Shown: positions 25,448 to 34,534, counted from the first letter of the stretch. The stretch: DNA of 64,000 nucleotides from Caulobacter segnis ATCC 21756 (GCF_000092285.1 NC_014100.1:2666001-2730000); one strand, 5' to 3'. Program-made: numbers and translations. Notes: generated from the sequence alone by a model not told the origin.

Positions 25448-26263
25448 CTAGAGGACGCCGTCCCGCGCCGCCTGATGAACGGTGCTGACCTTCGGCTGAA
25501 AGCCAAGGCTGCGGGCCAAAGAAGCGTCGACGTGCAGGAACCAGGGATCCGCGGTCGGATCGGCCGACGGCGTCATCGCGCCGCCCGCAAGTTCGACCAG
25601 CTCGTAGATCGAAAGGGGCGCATCGTCGGCGATATTGACGATGCGCCGATCGAAGGCGCCGGCCAGCGCCATCTCCATGGCCGTGGCGATATCGCGATGA
25701 TGTATCGTGCTCATCCGGTGCGCGGGATGAAAACCGAAGCCTTCCACATGATGCGGCAGCGTCTCCAGATGCCCATCGGCGTCGCCATAGACGAACGGAA
25801 GCCGGATGATCGACCAGTTCAGCCCGCTCCGCCTCAAAGCCTCTTCAGCCGCGACCTTGCTGGCCGGATAGGCCTGCCGTGGCGCGACGACATCGCTCTC
25901 GCGCGCCGGGCGGGCGCCTTGGCGGTCATAGACGTTGCTCGTGCTGGCCAGGATGAACCGCGCTGCTCCGGCATGCGCCTGCGCCGCCGCGATCAGGTTT
26001 TGCGCGCCCTCCAGATTGCTCTTCCAGATAAGATCTACGTCTTGGGTCCGGAACACAGCGGCCAGATGGATGATCGCCTCGACGCCCTCGACCGCCCTGG
26101 CCAGAGATGCCCGATCGAAGAGATCGCCCTGGATGGCCACGACGCCCGGCGGAACCTTGCCGCCCTGGCGGACAAGGGCGCGACACTCCAAACCGGCCGC
26201 CACGAGGCGGGGCGCCAAGCGTTCGCCGACGAGTCCGGTCGCTCCCGTCAGAAGAACCCTCAT
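25448..26263 (-). CDS. NAD-dependent epimerase/dehydratase
   Basis: A 271-residue extended SDR with the Rossmann motif T-G-A-T-G-L-V-G (6-13), a serine triad segment (A-S-T-S-N-V-Y) and catalytic Y132-P-A-S-K136. It is shorter than sugar-nucleotide epimerases and closer to the NAD(P)-dependent reductase subgroup. Its start overlaps the MarR stop by four bases (ATGA), so the two are translated together. The MarR protein therefore probably regulates this enzyme in response to its substrate or a toxic relative. Confidence 0.85.
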   Translation of the reverse strand: MRVLLTGATGLVGERLAPRLVAAGLECRALVRQGGKVPPGVVAIQGDLFDRASLARAVEGVEAIIHLAAVFRTQDVDLIWKSNLEGAQNLIAAAQAHAGAARFILASTSNVYDRQGARPARESDVVAPRQAYPASKVAAEEALRRSGLNWSIIRLPFVYGDADGHLETLPHHVEGFGFHPAHRMSTIHHRDIATAMEMALAGAFDRRIVNIADDAPLSIYELVELAGGAMTPSADPTADPWFLHVDASLARSLGFQPKVSTVHQAARDGVL

Positions 26264-26718
26264 GTCTTTGCTCTCTTGGCGTACTGTTGGAGCCGCTCGG
26301 TCGCCTGCTTCAGGACCCGCGCCGCGACTTCGATGTCGTTGTTCGAAAAATCGCCAAACGCGACGTCCTGGATGAAGCCCAAATCAGGAAGTTCGCCCCA
26401 AAGCGATCGGCCGGCGGGCGTCAGGCGCAGCTGCTTCTGACGCAGATCAACCGCGTCCTCAGCCTGTTCCACGAGGCCCTTCCGAACGAGGGCGGCGATC
26501 ACAATGCTCAAGGTCGCGCGCTCAATCTGAAGCAAGCGCACCAGATCGCGTTGCATGGTCGGGCCGACTTCAGCCAACTGATGCAGGACGTACCATTGGG
26601 TCGCGCCTAGCCCATGCGGGCGCAGCATGCTGTCCATCAGCGACCGCCCCGCCAAATAGCAGCGCTTGGCCCAAGCGCCGACCGAGGCGTACCGTGCTGA
26701 ATCATTCTTGTTAGCCAT
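26260..26718 (-). CDS. MarR-family transcriptional regulator
   Basis: A 152-residue winged-helix protein. The recognition region is M-Q-R-D-L-V-R-L-L-Q-I-E-R-A-T-L-S-I-V-I (about 54-73), with the wing D-L-R-Q-K-Q-L-R-L-T-P-A-G (about 91-103), and helices at both ends for dimerisation. A 17-bp inverted repeat directly abuts the start codon. No Shine-Dalgarno is present, which suggests a leaderless transcript whose start is covered by the repressor. It is co-translated with the downstream epimerase. Confidence 0.88.
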   Translation of the reverse strand: MANKNDSARYASVGAWAKRCYLAGRSLMDSMLRPHGLGATQWYVLHQLAEVGPTMQRDLVRLLQIERATLSIVIAALVRKGLVEQAEDAVDLRQKQLRLTPAGRSLWGELPDLGFIQDVAFGDFSNNDIEVAARVLKQATERLQQYAKRAKT

Positions 26719-26735
26719 CTAACAATAGATGTTAG
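26719..26735. promoter_or_regulatory. MarR operator abutting the start codon
   Basis: Perfect arms CTAACA (26719-26724) and TGTTAG (26730-26735) with a five-base spacer. The edge touches the ATG at 26718. A further CTAAC/GTTAG half-site pair overlaps it. This is the size of a MarR dimer site and predicts autorepression. Confidence 0.7.
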
Positions 26736-26916
26736 CTAGCAAATAGAATGTCAAGGCGGACGCGCGGCATACGCGTGATGCGAAAAAGCCGCGCTAGGAC
26801 CTGACTAGGCATCGGCGCTAGGCTGGAGAAGCTGCTACGGCGGATGAAAAGGCGCCGGCCCTGGTGAGCACCAATTCCAAGGCTCCCCTGTGCGCGCCAT
26901 GGACTGCACAAATTGG

Positions 26917-27768
26917 TCAGGGCGCGGCGATCTGGACGATGATTGGGAAATGGTCAGAGATCGCCACGCCTCCTTCAGTGTCGGTTAGGGTGGCGAAACG
27001 CAGAACCTGCAACGCGCGGTCGACAAAGACATAGTCGATGGGTCCCACCGGCGGCGCGCCCGGCGAGAAGTCGTTGAAGGTGCCCGCAGGCCCAAAGACG
27101 ATGGGACTGGCGGCGCGCGCGTCCCGCAGCCCGTCGCCGCCGGATGTCAGGACGTCGTGGGGCGGCTCGCCGGGCGCGCTGTTGAAATCGCCGAGCACGA
27201 CCAGGCGCGCGCCCGGCCAAGTGGGCTGATCGCGTAGCTGCCGGGCGCAAAGCCGCCGCGACTCCGCGCCCACATGGTCGAGATGGGCGTTGCGTACGTC
27301 CAGCAGCACGCCGCTGGCGCGATCGCGCAACACAACCCGCGCATAGGTGCGCGGCAGCGCCGCATCGTACGCCTTACCGGGCCGCTCGGGCGTCGGCGAG
27401 CACCATCGGGTCTGCGCGAGCAGCCGCTCGAACCGGGCGCTGCGATAGAAGATGGTGGTGGTTTCGCCAGCCTTGTCGCCATCGTCGCGTCCGACACCGT
27501 AGTGCGCGTAACCCGGCAGCGCGGCCGACAGGTCCGCCACCATCGGAACCAGCGCTTCCTGCACGCCCAGAATGTCCGGGGAGAAAAAGCTGATCTGGCG
27601 CGCCATCGGTTCGCGACGCATGCGCCAATCGGGCCGGTCTTCGGGATTGTCGTAGCGGATGTTGTAGCTCATCACCCAGAACGAAGGTGATTGAGCCTGA
27701 ACGGCGGCAGGGAGCGCGCCCGCGAGCGCGACGGCGGCCGCGGCGAGTCTGAGGAAGCGTATGATCAT
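26917..27768 (-). CDS. secreted endonuclease/exonuclease/phosphatase-family hydrolase
   Basis: A 283-residue EEP-fold enzyme with a Sec signal (to A-V-Q-A-Q). The family motifs are M-S-Y-N-I-R-Y-D-N (metal-site Asn), G-V-Q-E-A-L (Glu), N-A-H-L-D-H (His), G-D-F-N-S-A-P (Asp-Asn) and terminal S-D-H-F-P-I (Asp-His). The fold serves DNases, sphingomyelinases and inositol-polyphosphate phosphatases. The neighbours (a DeoR regulator in the same operon, a divergent TonB receptor and a phytase-like phosphatase) favour a phosphate ester substrate. It starts 11 bp after the DeoR gene. Confidence 0.87.
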   Translation of the reverse strand: MIIRFLRLAAAAVALAGALPAAVQAQSPSFWVMSYNIRYDNPEDRPDWRMRREPMARQISFFSPDILGVQEALVPMVADLSAALPGYAHYGVGRDDGDKAGETTTIFYRSARFERLLAQTRWCSPTPERPGKAYDAALPRTYARVVLRDRASGVLLDVRNAHLDHVGAESRRLCARQLRDQPTWPGARLVVLGDFNSAPGEPPHDVLTSGGDGLRDARAASPIVFGPAGTFNDFSPGAPPVGPIDYVFVDRALQVLRFATLTDTEGGVAISDHFPIIVQIAAP

Positions 27769-27779
27769 CGCGCGCGACG

Positions 27780-28541
27780 CTAGGGGGCGATGACGACGGT
27801 AGCGCGACGAAAGGGCTGAACATAGGCGTCGTCCAGCGGCTGGTCGGTCACCAGGATGTCGACCTCTTCGGGCGAAGCCGTGCGGATCAGGCCCAGCCGC
27901 CCGAACTTGGAGCGGTCGGCGGCCAGCAGCACACGGTCGGCGCGGTCGTATATGATCCGACTTATCGCCGCCTCCCGCGCGTGCCGGTCCATCAACCCGT
28001 GATCGGGATGCACGCCGCCGACCGTCAGGATCGCTAGATGCGGCGTGAACTGGGCGACATAGGCCTGGGCCACGTGATCCGAGAACGCCTTGTAGTCGTA
28101 GTCCAGCTCGCCGCCGGCCAGGAACAGGCTGTTGCCGTCGCGCCCGCCTAGGATCTGGGCCACGACCAGCGAGTTGGTGATCACCTTCAGCTCGCGACGC
28201 ACGCCGGCCAGCGCCCGCGCCACGTAGCAGGCGGTCGTTCCAGCGTCGATGAAGAGGGTGTCGCCATCGCGGACGAACGGCGCAGCGGCGGCGGCGATGC
28301 GGGTCTTCTCCGCCAGGTTCTCCTGCATGCGCCGGTCGTGCGGTCCCTCGCCAGAGGTGGCCGCCAACTGGACGACGCCATGCGTCCAGACCACCTCGCC
28401 ACGCGCCTCGAGCACCCGCAGTTCGCGACGGACCGTCTCCTCGGACACCCCCAGCTCCTGGGCCAGACGGCCGATGGCGTGGCCCTCCCCCGGCTTCAGC
28501 TTGCGGAGGATCTCGCGCTGACGGTCCTGGCGTCTGAGCAT
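27780..28541 (-). CDS. DeoR-family transcriptional regulator
   Basis: A 253-residue repressor: N-terminal helix-turn-helix (I-G-R-L-A-Q-E-L-G-V-S-E-E-T-V-R-R-E-L, about 23-41) and a DeoR sensor domain with D-A-G-T-T at about 98-103 and V-I-T-N-S near 120, which bind phosphorylated sugars or polyols. GGAGGTG stands seven bases before the ATG. It is divergent from the TonB receptor gene, which it probably controls. A phosphorylated inositol or sugar would be a fitting effector given the downstream phytase. Confidence 0.9.
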   Translation of the reverse strand: MLRRQDRQREILRKLKPGEGHAIGRLAQELGVSEETVRRELRVLEARGEVVWTHGVVQLAATSGEGPHDRRMQENLAEKTRIAAAAAPFVRDGDTLFIDAGTTACYVARALAGVRRELKVITNSLVVAQILGGRDGNSLFLAGGELDYDYKAFSDHVAQAYVAQFTPHLAILTVGGVHPDHGLMDRHAREAAISRIIYDRADRVLLAADRSKFGRLGLIRTASPEEVDILVTDQPLDDAYVQPFRRATVVIAP

Positions 28542-28719
28542 GACCGTTCACCTCCGCTGCCCATTCGATAATTGTGGGAATCCTGATGAATTTATGCGTC
28601 TTTGTCGAGGCCTCTATGTGGCAACGCGACAAATTGCGCCTAAAACGTCACAACCCTGTCTCAACCCACACGTATGAGCGCCGCCGTCGCGAACAGCGAA
28701 CCGATTCAGGGGTGTGATC

Positions 28720-31524
28720 ATGGAAGAGTGGAACGGCGAAGACGCGAAGCGTCGGCGCGGGCAGACGGGCAAGTCGATCAAGGCCGCCCTCCTGGCGGGG
28801 GTGTTCGGCCTCGCGTGGGCGAGCGGCGCACACGCCGAGACGGCCGCGCCGCCGGCCGAGCCTTCCGACACGATCGACTCGCTGGTGATCGTCGCCAAAC
28901 GCAACGACGCGGCCAAGACGCAGATGCGCGCGGCCAACGCCATCGCCGTGCTGTCGGCGGAGGACCTCGAACACACCGCCGTGCACAACGTCGCCGAGGC
29001 GCTGGGCATGATGCCCAGCGTCAACGTGATGAACACCGGCTCGTCGTTCTTCGGCGGCATCGACGGCGCCTCGCGCGGCGAAGGCATGTTCGTCTCGATC
29101 CGCGGCCTCAACGCCGAGTTCAACGTCAACATGATCAACGGCGTGACCGTGGCGCAGGGCATGCCTTACAGCCGCCAGGTGCAACTGAGCCTGCTGCCGC
29201 CGTCGGGCCTGCACACCATCGTGCTGAACAAGACTTCGACCGCCGACATGGACGGCGATGCGATCGGGGGCACGGTCGATTTCCGCACGCCGTCGGCCTT
29301 CGACTACCGTGAAGACTTCTCCGGCTCGATCACCGCTTCGGGCCGCGTCGAGAGCCGCGCGCGCGACTATGGCGACCAAGGCTTGGGTGGCGGCCTGTCG
29401 GCGGAGCTCGCCAGGAAGTTCGGCCCCGAACAGAGCTTCGGCGTCTACGCCAGCGCGTTCTACGACAAGCGCAACTTCGCCAACAGCGAGATGGCCGGTG
29501 TCATGGCCGCGCAGAACGACGGCGGCTGGAGCTATCTGGTCCGCAACGCCGCGGGCGTCAGCTATCCGGGCCTGGATCCCGAAAAGAACGTCACCCAGAC
29601 GGGCGTGAACTTCGGCGTCTCGAACGGTTATACCGAACGCTGGGGCGGCAATTTCACGCTGAACTGGCGCCCGGACGCCACGCTGGAGGCCTATCTGCGT
29701 GGCTCCTACGCCTACGCCAAGACCCAGCAGAACTCGACGCTCAGCCAGTTCGTCAGCACCAGCAAGAGCTACAAGGAAGCCGTCGCCGGCAGCGGTCGCT
29801 ACGCCCTCAGCGTCGACCAGATCTCGACCCGTGTCTGGTACGAGACCAACCCGGAAGAGGCCGATCTCGCGACCCTGCAAGCCGGGCTCGACAAGACGCT
29901 GGGCGCCTGGACGCTGTCGCCGCAGGTTTTCTTCAGTGAAGGGAACAACGACCGCCCGAACCACATCGAAGCCTCGGTGCGGATCAATCAGAGCGACAAG
30001 TACAACAACGGCTCCAACCGTCCCCTGGGCGGCCTGTCGATCGGCTACGCCGACAACCTGCCCTACCCGCTGTTCACCAGCACGATCTACGACGACCTGA
30101 ACAACGCCAACACCGCCCTGCTGGCGCGGCGCGCGGGCCAGCTTACCGAGCAGTACAGCGGCCAGCAGAAGTACGGCTTCAAGTTCGACGCCAAGCGCGT
30201 GTTCGAAGGCGGCGCGCTGCAGTGGGTCAAGCTGGGCGGCAAATATGTCGATAGCCACCGGCGCGTGACCAACCGCGACTGGACCAACGACCACTTCGCC
30301 AATCTGATCGGCCAAGGCGGCCTGACCTGGCAGAGCCTGGGCATCGCCACTAGCTACTATGACGCTGTTTTCCCGGGCAAGTACACGTGGCGCGCGCCCA
30401 AGGTGAACCAGGACAAGCTGCTGGAGTACTTCTACAAGTACAAGACCGCCGCCTCCTTCGACACCTGCGGCTCCAACGAAGTCAACAACTACAACTGCAA
30501 CACCCAGAAGGGCGACGAGGCCGTGGCCTCGGTCTACGCCGTGGCCGACTACCAGTTCGGCGACGTCGAGGTCTCGCCCGGCATCCGCTACGAGCACACC
30601 AAGATCGATAACCTCTATTGGGCGATCCCGACCACCAGCACGGGCCAGCAGACGGGGGCCTGGGCCACCAGCAGCACCGAATACAACGAGGTGCTGCCCA
30701 GCGTGTTCGTGACCTGGCGCCCCAGCGACGCGGCGGTCTATCGCGGCTCGGTCTGGACCTCCTATACGCGCCCGGCCTTCATCCAGCTGGCCGGCGGCGA
30801 GCGCCGCTCGATCAGCGATGACGGCAGCGTCTCGATCACGCGCGGCAATCCCGACCTGAAGCCGATCAAGGCGATCAACTTCGACCTGTCGGGCGAATGG
30901 AGCAACACCAAGGGCGGCTACGCCATGATCGGCGGCTTCTACAAGCGCCTGTCGGACTACATGTACGACAACGGCTCCAGCTCGGTGAACACCGACACCT
31001 ACGCCGAGGGCAAGACCACGATCAGCCAGCCCAACAACGGCGGCGACGGCGACGTCTATGGCGTGGAGCTGCAACTGCGCCAGAAGTTCTCGGACTTGCC
31101 CGGCCTGCTGAGCGGCCTTGGCGCCGGCTTCAACGTCACGCGCCAGTGGACCAGCGTCGACCTGGGCGACGGCGTCGACAACCGCATCCAGAACGCGCCC
31201 GACTGGCTGGCCAACGCCCAGCTATTCTACCAGAAGGGCGGCTTTAGCTTCGACGTGATGTACCGCTACACGGGCGCCTACGTGGCCGGCTACGACGTGC
31301 TGGACCAGCCCGGCGAGTGGGACAATCTCTGGGTCCGCCCGATGCGTCGCGTCGACCTGCACGTCGGCTACGCGTTCGACAACGGCTTCAAGCTCGACCT
31401 GTCGGTCTCCAACTTGCTGAAGAACTACAGCTACTGGTCACACATCGGCAAAAACAGCTTGGCCCTATCGGACGTCGTCGACTCCGGCCGGACCACGCTT
31501 CTGACGCTCAAGAAGAGCTTCTGA
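28720..31524 (+). CDS. TonB-dependent receptor, probably for a phosphorylated compound
   Basis: A 934-residue outer-membrane receptor. It has an N-terminal positively charged stretch then a signal peptide (A-L-L-A-G-V-F-G-L-A-W), a TonB-box-like segment (S-L-V-I-V-A-K-R), a plug domain with V-S-I-R-G-L-N-A-E-F-N and A-D-M-D-G-D-A-I-G-G-T-V-D, and a long barrel ending in L-K-K-S-F. This resembles the large receptors seen with phosphatase or carbohydrate genes. ATG 28720 is preferred over GTG 28714. It is divergent from DeoR and is followed by a histidine-acid phosphatase, so an organophosphate such as inositol phosphate is the likely ligand (inferred). Confidence 0.9.
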   Translation: MEEWNGEDAKRRRGQTGKSIKAALLAGVFGLAWASGAHAETAAPPAEPSDTIDSLVIVAKRNDAAKTQMRAANAIAVLSAEDLEHTAVHNVAEALGMMPSVNVMNTGSSFFGGIDGASRGEGMFVSIRGLNAEFNVNMINGVTVAQGMPYSRQVQLSLLPPSGLHTIVLNKTSTADMDGDAIGGTVDFRTPSAFDYREDFSGSITASGRVESRARDYGDQGLGGGLSAELARKFGPEQSFGVYASAFYDKRNFANSEMAGVMAAQNDGGWSYLVRNAAGVSYPGLDPEKNVTQTGVNFGVSNGYTERWGGNFTLNWRPDATLEAYLRGSYAYAKTQQNSTLSQFVSTSKSYKEAVAGSGRYALSVDQISTRVWYETNPEEADLATLQAGLDKTLGAWTLSPQVFFSEGNNDRPNHIEASVRINQSDKYNNGSNRPLGGLSIGYADNLPYPLFTSTIYDDLNNANTALLARRAGQLTEQYSGQQKYGFKFDAKRVFEGGALQWVKLGGKYVDSHRRVTNRDWTNDHFANLIGQGGLTWQSLGIATSYYDAVFPGKYTWRAPKVNQDKLLEYFYKYKTAASFDTCGSNEVNNYNCNTQKGDEAVASVYAVADYQFGDVEVSPGIRYEHTKIDNLYWAIPTTSTGQQTGAWATSSTEYNEVLPSVFVTWRPSDAAVYRGSVWTSYTRPAFIQLAGGERRSISDDGSVSITRGNPDLKPIKAINFDLSGEWSNTKGGYAMIGGFYKRLSDYMYDNGSSSVNTDTYAEGKTTISQPNNGGDGDVYGVELQLRQKFSDLPGLLSGLGAGFNVTRQWTSVDLGDGVDNRIQNAPDWLANAQLFYQKGGFSFDVMYRYTGAYVAGYDVLDQPGEWDNLWVRPMRRVDLHVGYAFDNGFKLDLSVSNLLKNYSYWSHIGKNSLALSDVVDSGRTTLLTLKKSF

Positions 31525-31556
31525 CGGCGCCACGATCCCCGGCGCGACGAAGACGC

Positions 31557-31584
31557 GATGCGCTCCTCCCGCGAGGAGCGCATC
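31557..31584. terminator. 12-bp perfect stem-loop between TonB receptor and phosphatase
   Basis: Arms GATGCGCTCCTC (31557-31568) and GAGGAGCGCATC (31573-31584) with a CCGC tetraloop, 33 bp after the receptor stop. A weak T-run (ATTT) follows several bases later. It probably acts as a partial terminator or mRNA stabiliser. Confidence 0.65.
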
Positions 31585-31619
31585 GCCGCATTTGGACCAG
31601 AACCCACGGAAAATTGCCC

Positions 31620-32837
31620 ATGCTCGGCCTTCGCTCCCGCCACCTGACGGCGCAAGCGCTGCTCACCTGCGCGGTCCTGGCCTGCGCCAGCAGCGGCCAG
31701 GCCGCCTCTCCACGCGTGGAGCGCGTCGTCATGATCATGCGCCACGGCGTGCGCGCGCCGATCGTCGGGGAGGCGCCGCTGGACACCAAGACTGGCGCGC
31801 CCTGGCCGACTTGGCCGGTTCCGCCCGAACATCTGACGACGCGGGGCGCCAAGGCGCTCGAGATCCTGGGGCGTTCAGACCGCCGCTGGCTGGCCGGCCT
31901 GGGGGTCCTGCCCGCGCGCGGATGCCCCGCCGAGGGCAAAGTGCGGATCTGGACCAACACCGCCCAGCGCACGATCGCCAGCGGCGAAGCCTTCGGCCGG
32001 GGCCTGACGCCCGGATGTGGGACCCCCGTCGGCCATCGCCCGCAAGGCGACGTCGATCCGTTGTTCGAGCCTCTGCGCGCGGGCGTCGCCCCGTTCGATC
32101 CGACAGCCGCCATCGCCTCGATCCAGGCCTATACGGGCGGCGTCGATCGCCTGGCCGCTCGCCTCAAGCCGGCGCTCGACGAACTGGACCGAGTGCTGGA
32201 CTGCGGCCCGGCCAAGGCCTGTTCGCCACGCCGTGTCTCCGGCGTCACGCCGTCGGCGGACGGGCGCGGAATCGACCTGACCGGCCCCCTCCGCGACGCT
32301 TCCGGCACGGCGCAGGTGTTGCTCCTGCAATATGTTGAAGGGCTCTCGCCCGGCCCAAAAAGCTGGCGCGCCGTCAAGCCCAGCGCCTTGAAGCGCCTCG
32401 GCGCGCTGCACGCCGCGCTGTTCGATGTCTTCACGCGCCCGCCTTACATGACGGCGCGCCAGGCCGGACCGCTGAGTCACCGCGTGCTGGAGGTCTTCGA
32501 CGAGCCAGGAGCCGGCGTCGACGTTTTCATGGGCCACGACACCAACGTCACAGCCATGGCGGCGGCGCTGGGCGTCCCCCTCGACGCGCCTAGCTACGCC
32601 ACGGGCGACGTTCCGCCCGGCGGCGCGCTCATCTTCATGAGCCTCGTGGACGACACGGGAAACCGATCGGTCCGCGTCTACTACCAGACGCAGTCGCCAA
32701 AGACGCTGAGGCGACTGGGAGCGCGCGTTTCGAGGCCCGCGATCGCCGTACCAGGCCATGAACGCGACTCTATCCCGTTGGAAGAATTCCGCCGCCGTCT
32801 CGCTGCCGGCGCACCATCGATGATGCCGATTAAGTAA
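31620..32837 (+). CDS. histidine-acid phosphatase (AppA-type phytase/glucose-1-phosphatase family)
   Basis: A 405-residue periplasmic enzyme with a Sec signal (to S-G-Q-A-A-S). The catalytic motif is R41-H42-G-V-R-A-P, and the proton donor motif is G-H-D-T-N near residue 305. This is histidine phosphatase branch 2, which hydrolyses phytate, glucose-1-phosphate and similar phosphomonoesters at acid pH. It follows the TonB receptor across a strong stem-loop. Together with the EEP hydrolase it would strip phosphate from an imported ester. Confidence 0.9.
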   Translation: MLGLRSRHLTAQALLTCAVLACASSGQAASPRVERVVMIMRHGVRAPIVGEAPLDTKTGAPWPTWPVPPEHLTTRGAKALEILGRSDRRWLAGLGVLPARGCPAEGKVRIWTNTAQRTIASGEAFGRGLTPGCGTPVGHRPQGDVDPLFEPLRAGVAPFDPTAAIASIQAYTGGVDRLAARLKPALDELDRVLDCGPAKACSPRRVSGVTPSADGRGIDLTGPLRDASGTAQVLLLQYVEGLSPGPKSWRAVKPSALKRLGALHAALFDVFTRPPYMTARQAGPLSHRVLEVFDEPGAGVDVFMGHDTNVTAMAAALGVPLDAPSYATGDVPPGGALIFMSLVDDTGNRSVRVYYQTQSPKTLRRLGARVSRPAIAVPGHERDSIPLEEFRRRLAAGAPSMMPIK

Positions 32838-32892
32838 TTGATATCGTTGAGGCGACGGATGCACATCCGGCGAATGCGGTGCTATATTACCG

Positions 32893-33111
32893 CTACTCCC
32901 ACTCGATCATCAACGAGCCGGTTAAATATTTGATTTTAAATCACTTTCTAGGATGCGTTAGGCGACGTTACCGTCAAAAGTACCGTCACAACGCGCTCCA
33001 CTTAACCCATTGTTTTTATTGAATAAAGAAATCGCTCAAAAAACCGTGATTTTCGCCCATTTTGGCGCGAATTGACCTTTGAGACTGAGGCGCACGCAGA
33101 CAATACCGTCA
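32893..33111. other. candidate attachment site: guaA 3'-end core plus arm repeats
   Basis: On the minus strand bases 32907-32893 read ATCGAGTGGGAGTAG, which encodes Ile-Glu-Trp-Glu-stop, the near-universal GMP synthase C-terminus, yet no guaA sequence precedes it. To its right lie three identical octamers TACCGTCA (32969-32976, 32981-32988, 33104-33111), the first two 12 bp apart, in the most AT-rich non-coding stretch of the window. A tyrosine-integrase attachment site has this build: a core copied from the target gene end, and arm-type repeats inside the element. Confidence 0.5.
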
Positions 33112-33130
33112 GCTTGACCATAGGCCTAGA

Positions 33131-34003
33131 TTAGCGGCCATTGCAGCGCGCCCACGCCGTCTGGCGGGCTGGATTTTCACCGTAACACCAGCCGAGTTCA
33201 TCGATCTTGCCAGCGATCGTCTCGCGATCATCGCAGGCCAGCGCTGTCGACGGATCATCACCCGAGCCACCGCGGCAACGATCGTTTTGCGCATACCATC
33301 GGCGGATCAAGGCCGCGACCGGCGGCGGCGCTCCCTCGACGGCGTTGGAACTGGTCGCGACGCTCGCCGCGACCGGGACCTCCGGCTCCGGCTCCGGAGA
33401 CTGCGCAACCTGCGGCTCCGCGGGTTGAGGCGGCTCAGAGGCCGGCGCGGCTGAAGGCGTCGCGCCCTCCTCCGTGGAAAGCACGTCCTTGGGCAATTCG
33501 ATGCGCGTCACCGTCCAATGGAAAAGACCCTTGCGGCGCAGGATGAGATTGATCTTCGACGCTTTGTCATGTCCCGCCGGCGCGCTGACCCGGAAGCGAT
33601 CGAGCGTCATGTAGCCCGCGTCCTTAGGCAGCCCGAAAACCGGTCCGCGATCGGCCTCCTTTTCCGGCGCCAGGAGACGCGTCAAACCCTCCGGAGTGAC
33701 GAGCGCATCAACGGCCTTGTCGGCCATCATCGGAACCAGCGCCAAGCCCAAGCCCGCGAACGGGTTCGATTGCAGCTCAGGATCACTCTGGAATTTGGCC
33801 ACGAAGCTGGCGGTGATCTCGGCCTTCAGGTGCTCGCGCACGGCCGGAAAGTCCACGCGCTCTTCCAGGCCATCCTTGTCGCCGGCTCTCAGCGCGTTGA
33901 CGAGGCCGACAAGCGCCACATAGGGCGAGGCGAAGTAAGCGCCAATGGCGATCAAGACCGCTAAGGCAATCGTGGCCGCGACGAACTTCCCCCCATGGCG
34001 CAT
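33131..34003 (-). CDS. DUF2939-type membrane-anchored protein with extra C-terminal Cys domain
   Basis: A 290-residue protein. It has one N-terminal transmembrane helix (about 8-27), then the DUF2939 pattern: Y-F-A-S-P-Y-V-A-L and a D-F-P-A-V-R-E-H-L-K segment. A Pro/Glu-rich linker follows at about 195-235. The last 55 residues hold four cysteines (D-R-C-R-G-G-S-G-D, L-A-C-D-D-R, G-W-C-Y-G, A-R-C-N-G), likely two disulfides in the periplasm. The function of neither part is known to me. GGAGG precedes the ATG. It stands alone just inside the proposed element boundary. Confidence 0.75.
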   Translation of the reverse strand: MRHGGKFVAATIALAVLIAIGAYFASPYVALVGLVNALRAGDKDGLEERVDFPAVREHLKAEITASFVAKFQSDPELQSNPFAGLGLALVPMMADKAVDALVTPEGLTRLLAPEKEADRGPVFGLPKDAGYMTLDRFRVSAPAGHDKASKINLILRRKGLFHWTVTRIELPKDVLSTEEGATPSAAPASEPPQPAEPQVAQSPEPEPEVPVAASVATSSNAVEGAPPPVAALIRRWYAQNDRCRGGSGDDPSTALACDDRETIAGKIDELGWCYGENPARQTAWARCNGR

Positions 34004-34129
34004 CGTTTGACCTCCCCAACCCCATATCCCGTCAGGCTAGACGCCCCAGGCGGCGCGAGTCCATATGAACTCCAGCTGTCTCGGCGTCGCCTCCAGAGGG
34101 CCGGCAAAAGCGGTTCTCGTGCAGATCCC

Positions 34130-34534
34130 TCACCGTCGAGCCTGGATGACCCCTTCCAGCTTGGTGGCGAGCGCGACTGTATTGGAGATGGTGCCGTACT
34201 TGCGCACGTTCTTATGAAGCAGCTCCAGCCGCTGGTCGCTCTCATCGGTGTCGACGATCAGAACGTAGTCCACCGAAACGATCAGTGGCGGGCTGTCCTG
34301 GCGCACGGCGTGCAGCCGCACCTCGACCCCGCGAAGATCGAAGTCGAGCATGGGCGTGACCCGCTCGATGCCCTTGATCATGCAGGCGGCGATCGCGGCG
34401 AGAAAGAGTTCGGCGGGATTGAAGGCGTCCTGGCGACCCGCCAGATCGGTGTCGAGCACCACCTCGGCCGCCTTGGCTTCCGCCACGGAGCCGTGCTGAT
34501 CCACGCGTCGGGCCGTAACGCGATACTCAAGCAT
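34130..34534 (-). CDS. OsmC-family protein
   Basis: A 134-residue OsmC/Ohr-fold protein with the first conserved cysteine in I-A-A-C-M-I-K-G (about 51). The second, normally in a C-P-V-S motif, is replaced: the region reads K-Y-G-T-I-S-N-T-V. Without the second cysteine the thiol peroxidase cycle cannot form its usual disulfide, so the activity may differ (single-Cys peroxidase or redox-inactive binding). GAGGAGG is well placed. It is the last minus-strand gene after the arsenic genes but separated by about 90 bp from arsC. Confidence 0.8.
   Translation of the reverse strand: MLEYRVTARRVDQHGSVAEAKAAEVVLDTDLAGRQDAFNPAELFLAAIAACMIKGIERVTPMLDFDLRGVEVRLHAVRQDSPPLIVSVDYVLIVDTDESDQRLELLHKNVRKYGTISNTVALATKLEGVIQARR

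Noticed and set aside
27769..28632. N-terminal extension of the EEP hydrolase at 26917
   Set aside because: The extra residues are a frame-shifted reading of the DeoR gene; the signal peptide begins at 27768.
28648..31074. 808-codon minus-strand frame
   Set aside because: It is entirely antisense to the TonB receptor, whose plug and barrel features are clear.
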